DNA from: Carnegiea gigantea
Taxonomy: Eukaryota > Streptophyta > Magnoliopsida > Caryophyllales > Cactaceae
Direction of reading: 5' to 3'
Assembly (NCBI GenBank): GCA_029747015.1
Contig: JAKOGI010000141.1
Coordinates: 889,501 to 953,500 of the forward strand
DNA: 64,000 bases
Shown here: positions 35,478 through 47,957 of the stretch, piece after piece
How positions within the stretch are numbered: the stretch's first letter is position 1
How the letters are laid out: the number at the start of each line of letters is the position of its first letter
Notes under the pieces: generated by a model
Database searches by the model: none
What the model saw: only the letters and a program-made list of their open reading frames with translations
Told to the model about the DNA's origin: nothing
Program-made: the position numbers and the translations under genes

Positions 35478-35545
35478 ATGGAGCGACTGATACTCCATGA
35501 ACCTCCTCAATTGAGTGAGGCGCTAGTTTGGGTACAATCAGTACC
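35478..35545 (+). other. twin hairpins 3' of gag, element D
   Basis: Hairpin 1: ATGGAG/CTCCAT (35478-35483, 35493-35498), loop cgactgata. Hairpin 2: GGTAC/GTACC (35531-35535, 35541-35545), loop aatca. The spacing (32 bases) is the same as in element C. Confidence 0.75.
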
Positions 35546-37580
35546 TAACCTGGTATGATCATTTCATCCCTTCCCTATTCTACTTTTGTTGTTTTTTTCT
35601 TTTCTTTTGTACATAGTTGTAGATATTTAGGACTGTGAATGTGTCGGTAATCAATCTTGAGGAGAACTTTGGAATTTGTTGAGCCGAGTTGGCTATGATC
35701 ACCCTTGTTTGTATTGTGCACCTTGATATTGGTGGTGTATTTTATTTCATGAATACTTGTTAGGTCTTGTGGTTGAACAGTTGTGGATATCTACTATTGT
35801 GAATAGTTTTAGATATCTAGAATTGTTGTTTTGTATGTTTGAGTTGTATGTTTTGTTTCCTTGGTTTTGTGAGTTTTGGTTTTCTTTGGTTTTGTTTTTG
35901 TTTAATATTTTATTTTTATTTTCTTTTTGATGTTTTAGTGGTTTTATAATTGTTTTGCATTTTATTTTTCTTTTTTTTTTAAGTCTTGTTTTGTTTCAGG
36001 TTTACTTTTCTTTTGTCTTTTATTTGGTAGTTCCTTGTTTGTGTTACACATTGTTGTTTTTTTTTTAATATGATTTAGTTGTGCTGTGAGTATTGGTGGT
36101 ATGGTTTTTTAAATATGTGATTAGTGCTTTCTTCTTATTCTAGTGGTTTTGTATTTTGCTTTTCTTTTGTGTCTTATTTTGTTTAAGGTTTCTTTTTGTT
36201 TTGTTTTGTATTTAGCAACTCCTTGGTTTTATTTTTGTTTTTACTCTGGTGATTCTCATGTTATTTTGTTTTATGTTTACTTTTGTTTTACTTTTGTGAT
36301 TTTGATTTTGATTTTGATTTTGGTCATTCTGCTTTTGGTTTTGTTTTTGATTTTGGTGGTATCATAATTTGTATATGTTTGTGAGTTTGTGCAGGCTTTA
36401 CGGTGATTGCATTTTGGCACCTTAGTTCCTACAATGACGATATTGTGGCGTTTTGGTATGGGATGAGGTGCCTATTTATGCATATTTTTTGAAATTTTTG
36501 AAAAAATTCAAAAAGATTTTTCTTTTTCTTTGGAGTTTTATGTGTTTTCTTAGGCGACTGTGATCTCATGTTGCTACGTTATTGAGTCATATGTAAATAG
36601 ACTTTGCATGATAAGATTCTAGTTGAGGATGTAGATTCAATTTTTAATAATAACCCGTCTCATATGTGTGATTTTATGCCTACCTTGTTGACTTTTCCAT
36701 CTATTCTTTGGGTCTTGTTGTTGAGTTAGCATGTGAGCTTTTTGTTTATCGAAATTGCCTTATATGCTCACAAAAAATGTGAAAAATAGAAGAAAAAGAA
36801 AAAAGTCTAAACAAGTGAATAAAAACCCAAGTACTAATGTTCATAGCCACTATCTTTATTTCATATCTTTAATTGGCTTAAATATGTGTTATTTTACTTG
36901 ATTGCACATCTATTTGGACAATGAAATAAGTGATTTGCACATTCTAATATGATCCCTCTTTAGAAAAGACCCGAATATTTATAAATCAAGTGGGTTTAGG
37001 GTGTATGCACTATCATTCTTGGAAAAAAGAGAAAAAAAAGAAGGAAAAATGGAGTAAAGAAAGCAATTAGGTGAGAAAATGGGGATCGTATCAATGTTAG
37101 CAACTTGATTAATAAGGATTGATACATATTTGCACATGCGCCAAGATGTACATATCATTGTATATTGTTACGTAAGGTAAAAATGGAAGTTGGGATGCTT
37201 CTTTTGATTTAGATATCTTTTGATTATACATTCTATTTGTATATAATTTGATGATTTGGTTACTAGGGTATTGCAATTGCCTAAGTCATGTACATAATTC
37301 TACCAATTACTTGTATATATGTTCATGTTTTGGAAAAAACCACAGAGATTTTCCTTTGTTTTTGAAAAGATTTTTTATGATAATTTCACTTGAAAACCCT
37401 CACGAGACCTCACTCGTCCAATTGGGAAATCAAGGGGTTTAAAAAGCTTGTTGTATACGCTAAGTACAATGGTGATTCCTACAAAGGTGAGTTAGGATTT
37501 TCTTTTTCTTAGTTTCCATTTTTTGAGCTAGTTCAGTTTGTTTTAATCGAGGATGAGCAAAATCTTGAAGTGGGAGTATT
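35546..37580 (+). other. 3' noncoding region of element D
   Basis: No gene. A T/G-rich tract runs from 35570 to about 36370 (ttttgttttg repeats). The pre-PPT motif ATCGAGGATGAGCAAAAT (37546-37563) and the PPT lead into the 3' LTR. Confidence 0.65.
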
Positions 37581-39881
37581 TGTTTCCCCAAAAAAAAAAA
37601 TATTTCTACCATACCTTTTTGCCTAATTTGGGTTGAAAGTAATTATTATTTTTATATTTTATTTGAATTTATTTTATTTTTTGTAGGTGATAAAAAATAA
37701 GAAAAATGGGGGTGAAATAAGATGAAAATGCAGAATTGAAAGTACAGGTGTACAAAACCGATTAACCGAAGTTTCAGTTGACCGAAAATCGGTTAACCGG
37801 TTTTTCGGTTCAAAAAAAAACTTCAAACCGTAACCGAACCGAAATTTTCGGTTAGTCCAAAACCCAAACTGTAACTGAACCGAAAATTTCGATTAACCAG
37901 TTTTTCGGTTCGGTTAATCAATTTTTCGGTTCGGTTACTGGTTAACCGTTTACAAATAATAAAAAACTTATACTTTCTTACATAAATTTGTCATTTTTTT
38001 ATGTTTAAATTCTTTTTATAAAAATTAAACTTTGGTTACCATTTATAAATAATAAAAAAGTGCACTTTCTTACCAAATTTTTTTATTTTTTGTGTATAAT
38101 TTTTTAAAAAATAAAATTATTTTCGGTTCGGTTAACTGAACCGAATTTTCAAATAATCCGAACTGTAATCGAACCGAAAACCGAAAAAATTTTCGGTTCG
38201 GTTAACCGAACCAACTCTTTTGAAAGATTTGTTCGGTTAATCGATTTTTCGGTTTGATTTTTTTAATTTTTCAATTCAGTTTTCGATTTCGAATTTTTTT
38301 ACACACCCCTAATTGAAAGTTCGTGCTCACTTCGCTTGACTTGGCCCATATTCAGTCAAAGCTCACTCCTCTTGACCTAAAAGAAGCGAAAAAACAGGAG
38401 ACAATGAAAGAAAACCTAGCGCCGCCCCCCCCCCCCCCCCCCTTCACGCGCCCAGCAGTTGACCAGTCCCCTTGCTCTTATTACCTCACCTTTTCTTTCC
38501 TCTGGCTGCAAGTGACCTTGAGAACCCTCCTCGATTCCTCAATCCGGCTCTCCTTTCTGAAGGACCAATAGCCCCTCCTTCTCTCAGCGCCATCTCTCTC
38601 TCTCTCTCTCTCTCTCACTCACTCACTCACTCAAACCACCACCCCCATCCTTCAGCACCAAATCAACATCAAACCACCACCAGCACAGCATCATCACCAC
38701 AATCCACGCAATCCCAGATCGACAGTTGCGATTGAAGCCGGTTCAAGTATAAAGGGAAAGGTTGCGGTGAAAAGCTAGGTAGTTTAGGTTTTATTCAGGG
38801 TTTAGATTTAATTTCAAATTTAGATTAGATGTTAGCATTTTGGGATTTAATTTCTACTCGGTTCTCTCTGTTTTTCGATTCCAGATCTGTTTTGATTTCA
38901 TGGACTCGGTTGTAATTGTGTTATGTGAGCATATTTGATGGTTTTAGCTTGATCTTGCTTAGTCTTGGCTGATTTCAAAACTCCCCTCCCCTGTTCTTGC
39001 TTTCTTCATTTCAATTCTCAGGTCTGTGCCGAATCTTAGGGCTTTTAAAGTTAGTCTTTAGTCATTTCAATGGCGTTCTTGCATGTTTGGGTAAGCTTGA
39101 AGCCCCTTTTTACGGGTCGCTACAGGCTAAACCCAAGATATGCACCTCTCTTCTTCTCCCTCTGTTTTTCACTCTCTCTCTCTCTCTGTCTTTTCTCTAA
39201 TCGAGTCAGTCCATGCTTGATGGGAGCTTGGTTTGAGTAATGGAACTGTGAGAAACTTGGATGTCAGGTTGAATCCTTCCCTCTCTTTATGCTACAGTTT
39301 TGGTGCTCTTCTTTCTCCTCTGTGATTATTTCTGTATTTGTGCGTTTTGAGAGGCCTTGTTCATCTTTGTTTGCTGGGTTGTAAGGGTTGGTTGTGACTA
39401 CGTGTCTGTGTTTTGCTTGTGATTGTTATCAATGGGTATGTTGAGTTGGAGGCGGGAGGAGAATAGGAGAATTGTTATGTTTTGGAGTTTGAAAGCCTCA
39501 GAGCTAGTTCTTGTTTTGTAGTTGGTGTTTGACCAATAGGCAGATCGTAGCAAGTAGTCACTATCTTACTCAACTTGTTATCCTTTAATACTTCAGGTAT
39601 GTAGGTAAATGATATGATTCCTTTCCACTTATGTTTATTTTGATAGATTATTACGCTTAATTTTGATTTGATGAATTGTAGTCGCTTAGTTATAGTTTAT
39701 TCTAGTAAACTTCATATTTTACTTGTTTAAGTTTCATTGGTTTAGTTATATGATAGTATAGATTATTTTAGTGACCTTAATTTCAATTTTCAACCTCGTC
39801 CCTGAGGACAGGACCGTCAAGTGTTACGATAAAAGTCGTATGCTTACAGCTTTTATATTTCATACTCAAAAATCTTGTACA
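37581..39881 (+). repeat. 3' LTR of element D
   Basis: It starts TGTTTCCCC after the PPT and ends AATCTTGTACA. It contains a hAT element (37743-38311), a C run (38427-38441) and a TC microsatellite. At 39321-39345 it keeps the uninterrupted target site of element C. Confidence 0.85.
37743..38311. mobile_element. hAT-type MITE with CGGTT repeats
   Basis: The element is 569 bp with terminal inverted repeats TACAGGTGTACAAAA / TAGGGGTGTGTAAAA. The 8-bp target duplication attgaaag (37735-37742 and 38312-38319) is perfect, and the other LTR of D shows the empty site at about 26121. The interior is made of ttcggttcggtta-type repeats in both orientations. No transposase. Confidence 0.9.
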
Positions 39882-39886
39882 AGCTT

Positions 39887-41219
39887 GTAACGAAATATTA
39901 CTATAGTTGAGGAGGGTAAATCTAAAACATGCTTTTACATTTTTATAGACAAGCCATAGCTATAACATCTTACATGTTTGCATACAAAATACTTCCGCAT
40001 CGTATTTACTAAACGTAGTTCGTAGCATACAAAATACTTCCGCATCGTATTTACTAAACGTAGTTCGTAGCGTAAACAAACCATATCTATAAACCTTCTT
40101 ATTATCCTCTACTCCAAACCTTTCCCTTATTACTATTTTTATTTTCTGTGACCTCGTTTCTACAGACAATCAAAATGCTTATATCAACTACTACAGTGCT
40201 TGTGAACACCACAAGCAAATCCTTATTAACATCTACATATTAATTATAAGATATAATTTAAAATGTTTATCTCCAAGCACAAAAATAAATTTATTTTTAT
40301 ACTAAAATATATGTTTATTAATACTTTACTACAAACAAATAAAAGTGCTCATTATATTATTTTTTAAATGACTGAAATTGCTTATCAATGTACCAAAGAA
40401 AGTAAGTTATATAAAATGCTAGGAACCACATGCAACCTTTCTTTTAAGGAAAACTAGTTTTTGCACCCGTTTGAGGCATGAGTTGTTTTTCTGTAATTAT
40501 TGTAAGTGATGTTTAATTTTGCACATGTCTGTTATGATTTTGTATACGTTATTTATGCCTTATTATAATTTTATCAATTAATAAAAACTCTATTATTATT
40601 ATGACTATTATAAAATATGATATTGCATATAATTTATATTTTATCACATACTAATATATCTAGTATAATATAATTATTAAAATTTTCAACCAAAGAATAA
40701 AATTTGACAATTTAAAATAGTCCCTCAAAATGCTCACCTCGGGTTTGGTTTAGTTTTCAGGTGTACCACTCATACAATTAGCCAATATGCCAGGTTTAAA
40801 ATCCTCACCTTAGGTTGGATTCTTTTGCATTAATATTTGGGACATGATTACTATATCTTGGAATCATAGGTGTTCTCTTTAATTAATATAATTTTTGAGA
40901 GGCCAATGTGTACGGTTTTATACACGAAGATAAAATACACCAATTATAAATTAAATTTTGAAAATTTTTTGAAAAGACACCCACCAATTGTAGTTCTCAT
41001 CGCATGGGCTTTATCTATATATGTATTTGTATCAATTATATTTATTTGGCCCTGGTGTTATTTAACAAATTTAAGAGGCTAAGCGTGCATGCACTGTATT
41101 TTATTTATCATCGTATATATGAATTTTTTTTTTGAAAAGAACATCAAGATTTATGTGTTTTGGGGGTGACTAATTACGAATGATTGAAACGCATAAAGAA
41201 GGAAACATAATAGGAAATG
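39887..41219. other. intergenic DNA, mostly unrecognised
   Basis: It has a perfect 45-bp tandem duplication (39981-40070) and one copy of the tactacaaac/tgcttat repeat (about 40330-40450). No gene is supported. ORFs of 60-70 codons here lack motifs. Confidence 0.5.
39981..40070. repeat. 45-bp perfect tandem duplication
   Basis: Unit 1 is 39981-40025 and unit 2 is 40026-40070. They are identical and begin catacaaaatacttccgcat. Confidence 0.97.
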
Positions 41220-41229
41220 TAATTGATTT

Positions 41230-41360
41230 TTTTTTTTTTTTGGGTTCATAGGAGCCACAAAGGACAATATAGTATAATAGAGGAAGGAAATTGAACATAA
41301 GACCTAATATATCCAGTACCTCAATCTTTACCACTAGAGTAAGACCTCATTGGTAAAACA
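41230..41360 (-). mobile_element. tRNA-derived SINE
   Basis: Minus strand: box A-like tagtggtaaag (about 41327-41337) and box B-like gttcaatttcc (41284-41294), ending in a run of A (41230-41241). A 10-bp duplication taattgattt flanks it (41220-41229 and 41361-41370). It is 131 bp long, typical for a plant SINE. The promoter boxes are degraded. Confidence 0.8.
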
Positions 41361-41370
41361 TAATTGATTT

Positions 41371-44300
41371 ATAACATAGTGAAATAGAATTGAGGAAGTC
41401 CAATAGATGAAGGATTGTTAGTTTTGTAATTGGTTACGTAAATGGATAAGAATTAAGAAGTTAGCCACTTTTAACCCTTACTTGATGTGGGTTCTGGCTA
41501 TGACACTTGTGAGTTATGACTGCCACTCGTCCAATTTTCTGTCTTACATTTGCATATAAATCAATTCTTAAACTCTAAAAGTCTCAATGGGTTGTAAATG
41601 CAATTTAGAGAATTTGACGGAAAAAAAAAACCAGAAACTACATATATAACTATATACAGGGAGTAGTATCTAATCATAATGATGCTAACAAATTACATAT
41701 TACATATTAAAGTTATTATCCCCTACTCCAAACCTTACCCTCTAGAAGTGACTTTAGTGGTAATCTACTAGTGGTGTTATGCTATGTATATATAAAATTT
41801 ATAATTATTATCTTAGTGTATCTAATATCTCTAATTTTCTATACTAATATTAAAAATATTGGCAAAATATCTCCATTCCATGTTTGTGTTGAAAACAATT
41901 GGCAAAAAGCACAAGTAAATTTAATGTTATGTTGGCAAAATTGATTTGTTTGTGACCGCCTTTATTTGCCGACTTAGAGCATAAGTTTTCTACTTTTTTC
42001 CTTTTTTTAAACAATTAAATTTTGGAATATTTTAACACATAGTGTTTATAGTTCGTTTTCATGTTACTCCTATATGTCCGGTTCGGAGCATAAATTTTCT
42101 GTTTTTCTATTTCTTCAAAATTTAATTTTGAAATATCTTAGTACGTAGCATTTATGATTCGTTTTTGTATTATTAGTATAGACCCGTGCAATACACGGAA
42201 TATCTTTTACATGAATTGTTAATTTAAAAATTATAGAGTATTCAGTTTATAAAATCAATTGTCGCCTTAATATTTTCTGAATATTCAGATAAAATATTAT
42301 CTGATTTACTTGATCATATAATTAGCAAAATTGACTTTTTCAATCAATGAAAACTTTAATTGGGAAATTAAATCCTTCTCTCCTCCTTCTAAAGTCTTTG
42401 TAGTTTCAAATCTCACTAAGTTTATTTATAAGTAGATCATATCTGAGAAAGCAAAAACTAACCCGGCCCATTAAAAGTAGGTCTTGATTCATGAAATAAT
42501 CATCACATAGCGTGAGACAGTTGGGATCATTTATCACTCATGTATGAAATAGGTTCATCAAGTTATAAGCGGAAGATACCTATCCCTTTATATTAGACGA
42601 CACCATCTTCAAGAATAATTAGAGACATAAAAATATCTTTCAAAATAGAGTCATTTCATTCTTTGAACTCCTACGTTTATGTATTATATATCAACTTTTA
42701 TGGATTACGAATTTTATTTCATAATGTATCTAACATCTGTCTCTCCCTATGATAACCCATAAAAAAATTTCAAAAATGTAACACATGTTAGAGACCCTCA
42801 TCTAGTCATAAATATAGGAAATTATACATAAATTCTTATATAAGGCTTGAGCTCCACTCCACTATATTGAACAACCCATCTGTTTCTTCTAATGAATTCA
42901 TTTGCTTCCCCCTTCTTATCAATTAGCATCCCCCTTTGTAATATCTTCAAAGAATGGTAATGTTGCAAGACCTTCAAATCTGACCCAAAAATAATAGTAA
43001 AATTCATGTTTGTTCATTTCTCACTTTGCATAATTACATTATATTCCTTGAACTGAGTTCCATAATTACAGACCTTGAAGGCATATGAAAATCATCAAGG
43101 AAAACAATAAACAATTAATCATAGTAATCATTCCAATCATGCAATGACATTTTGAATTAAATCAAAGAAATTACCAACACATTATTACATCTGCTTGTTA
43201 GTTACAATCCATGTGATAACATGCATCCACATTAGAGGAAATCCTTTTAGTTTTACAAAGAGTCAAACTCTGAGGAACAATAATAATATCGATTAGAATC
43301 CTGATGCAGAAGATGAATGAGCGTGAGTAGGCAGCATATAGGCAATTCGAGCATGCCACAATATTGAAAAGGAAACGGGGCTATTCACTTGCAGAATGCA
43401 AGCATACAAAAGTGTTAGTTCAGAGTAGCGTGAAGAGACAGGAAGTGGTGCATGAAGAGGAAGTAGTTATTGGATGGGTTTTTAGCTTTCTCTATAATAA
43501 AAATATGAGATACTTTTCCTATATCAACAGTAGAGATTTAATAAGATGATATTTCAGTTGTAGAGGAGAGTAGCAGATTGGGAGAATTGGAGAGTTAGGG
43601 TGGAGAAGTCCTTCACGTTACTTACTCATATTGAGGGTTTTTTTTAAAAATAAATTCTACCATAATTAATTTTTTTTGCAATTATATTAGCTGCAAAATT
43701 TGTACTATCGATCTTCTAAAAATAAATCCCCACCATTGAAACCTTTTGCCGATGACCTGCTAATTGAGTTGAAGACATTATTCTCTCTCGCTTAGAGTAT
43801 CCATTTTTCATGGCTTGCTGCATGCTCTTCTTTTTCTAATCCACTCTCTGAATGTTGAAAGTTACCCAGATGATTTTTTGGGAGTGAATGTGTAATGAAT
43901 TATGGGGAGAGATATAGGTATGCCTATGCCAGGATTTCTTAACTTCAAGTTATGTCGATGTGAGAGATTAATTCTCGATTAATTCGGACTCTTCACACTA
44001 CGATATGTCCATGTCTTCTACTCTCCCCATGGCAACACCATTGACATTAAGTATTAAATTTTATCATTTGAAATTTCAATTTTCTGTTTTCAACTGATGA
44101 GCAATTAATTAATTCTGCTTGCTTTTCTAAATTACACAGCCTGGTTGTGTGTGATGATTGCTCGGCCAGCAAAAATTAATGTCCTTGGCTGTTATTCCGG
44201 GTAATAGTTATGAAATAATATAATTTTAGGCCAGTAACAATGGCGACTGGTTGTGCATTGTGCATTCTAGTGCTCTTCAATACCCAACAACCACAATCTC

Positions 44301-45539
44301 AATTTACAAGTTGAATAATCTAAAATAGTAGCCAAGCTCAAATTTGCTTAAATATTTTTTAATGTTGATTTTCGAGTAGATGAGGATGGTGCTAGTGAAA
44401 GGCATCGTGGAAGTTAAGCACTTCTTTTTGGTGCTAATTGGGAAACTCCATCTAGCTTCCAGCATTAGATTAAGTTCATGGAAATGGAATAGAAAAGGGG
44501 GAAGAGGTAATGAGTAGATTAACATGGGTCATGTTTCATCTACCATTAAGAAGAAGAAAATGTACTATTACTGAATAGAGAAAAAATAAAAGAAAAGAAA
44601 TTGACAAAGCAGAGGATTGAAACCGAGGGTTGGATGTGAGGGAGTGGGGAGATAGAGAAAGGAGATGTCTTAGGAAAATAGCAGGTAATTTTAAATCAGT
44701 TATATCAGGGAAGATCAATTAGAAAAATTGACGGTTTAGATGTTAAGAAAGAAAACCAAGGGATGAGAATTATTTTAACTACAATAGTTGATTTGTTTTT
44801 TAATTATAGAAGAATCACCTTTTTTTTTTTGCCCCAAAGCCAAAATATAGAAGCTGGGGTGGAGAAACCTTTTTGGGGTGGGGAAGTTATTGACGTGATA
44901 AGGTAGGAATGTGGGAGCATTGAAGAGATCTTCCAGTGTAATTAATTTTTTGCTCAAATTTTGCTTTTATTTTAATCGAAAAAAATAGTTATTTTAATGG
45001 TTTGGATTAAATAGATAAATTAATTTAACGGTGTGAATCTTACTAATTTCTACAAATCACTCTCATTGCACTACTCTAGGGTTTTGCAAAGATTGCAATT
45101 GTAACAGTATGGATTCCTTTGTGTGCCAGCTTGGAGAATAAGTTTTCTATCTTTTTCCTTTTTTAAAAAAATTTAAACATTTTAGTACATAGCATTTATG
45201 ATATTCAAGCCATTTATATTTTATTTGGACGTATTACAGGAATACACATGTAATTGATTGATATTCAAGGCATGTATATTTGGCTTAAGGATAGTCAATT
45301 CTAATCTATATGATGTTTCTTTCATAATTTGGAAATATTATAGGAATAATATTTTTAAGATTTTGGGACCAATACTCTTTAAAAAGGAAAAAAATAAAAC
45401 TATTAATTATTGGAAGTTTTGTGAGAATGACATGTATCAAAAAATTAGGATCTTTTGTTTTATTTTAATATACATATATAGATGGGCATCTCCTTTTCTC
45501 GGATGTTGGTTTTTTATTTGTTAGATTGTATAATTATTT
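41371..45539. other. gene-poor AT-rich DNA
   Basis: No gene is supported. A block built on ataagttttctattttttcc is found at about 41979-42060, 42083-42165 and 45130-45205. A CCGTG/CACGG hairpin lies at about 42181-42196. ORFs at 42822, 43364, 44304 and 44536 have no motif, homologue or splice context that I recognise. Confidence 0.5.
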
Positions 45540-46049
45540 TTCCTTTTCTCAAGATTCTTCTTTTTTTTTTGTTGAGATTTTTCTGAGATCATCTAGAAAG
45601 TTTTTACTACAAATAGCTAAAAATGTTTATCATGCTTATCTTATGGTTTAATAATATAATTAGTTTGCCTTTTATTTTCTCAAAATTGTCTCTGTGCATT
45701 TCTGAGATCTTTGCTTCTATTTTCTATTCTATTGTAGCATTTTTCAAAAACTGGAATTGCTTATTAACGGCATACAAGAATGCTTATCAGTAGTATATCA
45801 AAATGCTTATGCACGCACCAAACAAATGTTCAACACCTACACACTAGTTATATAAACATACTGGGAGCCACGTGCATCGTTTTTCTTTAAAAAAACAAAA
45901 ACAGGCATCTTCTTTTCATACGCTTGTTTTGTTTGTCAAATTGTACAGTTGTTTTTTTCTCAAAATTTCTTTTTGTAAAGATTTTTCTCAAGCATCTAAA
46001 ACGTTTTTACTATGAACAACCTAAATATTTACTATGTATATATTATACT

Positions 46050-46725
46050 TAGGAATGGCAGTGGTCTCGAACCTGATCCAGACCCATTGAATCCGACCTT
46101 ATTTAGGGGGTCTGTGTCCAATAAAATGAGACCCAACGGATCTTAAATAGGTCTGGGTCCGAGGAACGTGGATCAGGTCTAGGTCAGAATTCAAATCTAG
46201 ACCCGATCTGAGACCCATTTAAAACCCATTAATTTTTTTTTAAAAAAAATATGGCAAAGATTATTGGTTAAAGTAACTCTAAACTAGCAAATCTTAAAAC
46301 TAGTTTACTTTCTGCCGTTCATAGAAGAAGAACTATTTTGTTATGCTTGTTTAAGATTTGAAGGACTTTGTCATTATAGTATGTGTTAAGATATTATTTT
46401 TGATGTGTAAAACGTAAGTAGAACACTTAGTAGTGGTATGCGTTGCTAAATTATTTTTTACTAAATATAACGTCTTTTGATTTCAATTATTTGTCGTTAG
46501 AATGTGGTGATTTATGTTGGAATATTAAAAAAATAATTTTTAGTAAGAACAATAGTTAGGATCCGTTTAGTACCCATGGATCAGCCAAACTCATAGGATT
46601 TGGGCCTAGGTCCCATCTTTTTAGATACAACGGATTTGAGGTGGGTCTGAGTGCATGGGTAAAAAAAATTAAATGGATCTGGATCTAGATGGATTCGACT
46701 CAGATCCGATCCATTGTCATTCCTA
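46050..46725. mobile_element. hAT-like MITE
   Basis: The element is 676 bp, with terminal repeats TAGGAATGGCAGTGG / TAGGAATGACAATGG. Internal repeats of gacccat/ggatctg type face inward. Flanks attatact and attgtgat are only a partial 8-bp match. No ORF. Confidence 0.75.
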
Positions 46726-47221
46726 ATTGTGATTTTATTATATAATTAGTTTTTGAGATATTCTTGACATATTTTACTACAAAGGATTTGAGGTACGCAT
46801 TTTTGAGATGCTCTTGACATATTTTACTACAAACAACTAAAAATACTTATTGTATCAACTATTTTTAAAGAACGAAAATTGCATATCAACAATATACAAG
46901 ATGCTTATCAATAGTATATCAAAATGCTTATCTACCCACCAACTAATTGGTTTTCAACATCTACAAGCCGTTATATGAACGCACTAAGACCACATGCATC
47001 CTTTTCGCTTTTTTAAAGATGAATGGGCATTTTCTTTTCGTGGACGTTCGTTCTTTCTTGTTTGTCAGACTGCATAATTGTTCTTTGTGACTTTATTTTT
47101 TTGAGATTTTTCGGAGATCATCTAATTTTTAATTTTTTACTACTAACAACTAAAACGTTTATCATGTGTATATTGTGTGGTTTTATTGCATAATTAGTTT
47201 TTCTTTTTCTAATACATGTGG

Positions 47222-47584
47222 CATGGCTGACAAAAATTCAGGTCTGGATAAATTGGACATTCAAACAAACTCTTCATACCCTAACCCCGTCCAGATAAAA
47301 AACTGGACATCCTGATCAAACCCAAACATGGACCCGGATGTCCGATGTTCAAATATCTAAGATGCCTTTTGGATATTTTGATTGAAATAATGTGGGATTG
47401 AACCCAACTCCGTTTTTTTAGCCCCAGAACCCAGTTGTCGGAATTGTATTATAAAAACTTCTAGAGAATTTGGACCAAAATTATCCCTACATTTAGTTGT
47501 TCGATGTTCGAACCCAGTTGAACGATTGTCGGAATTTGTTCGAACTTAAAATGGGTCACAAATCTAGACAACTTGGACCCGAAT

Positions 47585-47618
<34 letters not shown>

Positions 47619-47957
47619 CTCCTCCTCCCAGTGTGGGTCCCGCTTTCGCGGGGTCTGGGGAGATCCAACTGTAGGCAACCTTACCCCTACCGGTATTCCT
47701 ACCCATAGAGAGGTTGATTCCTTAAGACCCACAAAAATTTTTTTTTTTTTTTTTTGAAAAAGGTTTATAGAGAAAACGATTGCAAACCAAAAACCAAGGA
47801 GGAGAAAATGGGTCGGAGAGCAAAATAAACAAGGAGCAGAGACATACCTCAACCAACCAGGGGCGCTAGATGCCGTTACATCCAACTTGGACCCGAATAC
47901 CCGAACCCAAATTCAAACCCAACCCGAATTTAAATTGGACATGTTCAATTCTTAGAT
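47222..47957. mobile_element. remnant of another hAT-like repeat with gaccc/ggtc motifs
   Basis: Runs such as aattggacattcaaac, tggacccggatgtcc and aattggacatgttcaat face each other across the segment, as in the other hAT elements here. Clear terminal repeats and a target duplication were not found. A SINE-like insert lies inside it. Confidence 0.35.
47587..47883 (-). mobile_element. SINE/RTE-type retroelement with (GTT)n tail
   Basis: The insert is 297 bp, flanked by a perfect 17-bp duplication aacttggacccgaatac (47570-47586 and 47884-47900). On the minus strand it ends in a (GTT)n tail (47587-47620), preceded by ggtaggggtaaggttgcc and tctccccagaccccgc. I recognise these from TTG-tailed plant SINEs and RTE LINE 3' ends. 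An internal A run (47739-47756 on plus as T) divides it into two parts. The poly-Asn and poly-Val ORFs here are artefacts of this tail. Confidence 0.75.

Noticed and set aside
47497..47885. ORFs reading poly-Asn or poly-Val
   Set aside because: They are translations of the (GTT)n/(CAA)n tail of a SINE-like element, not genes.
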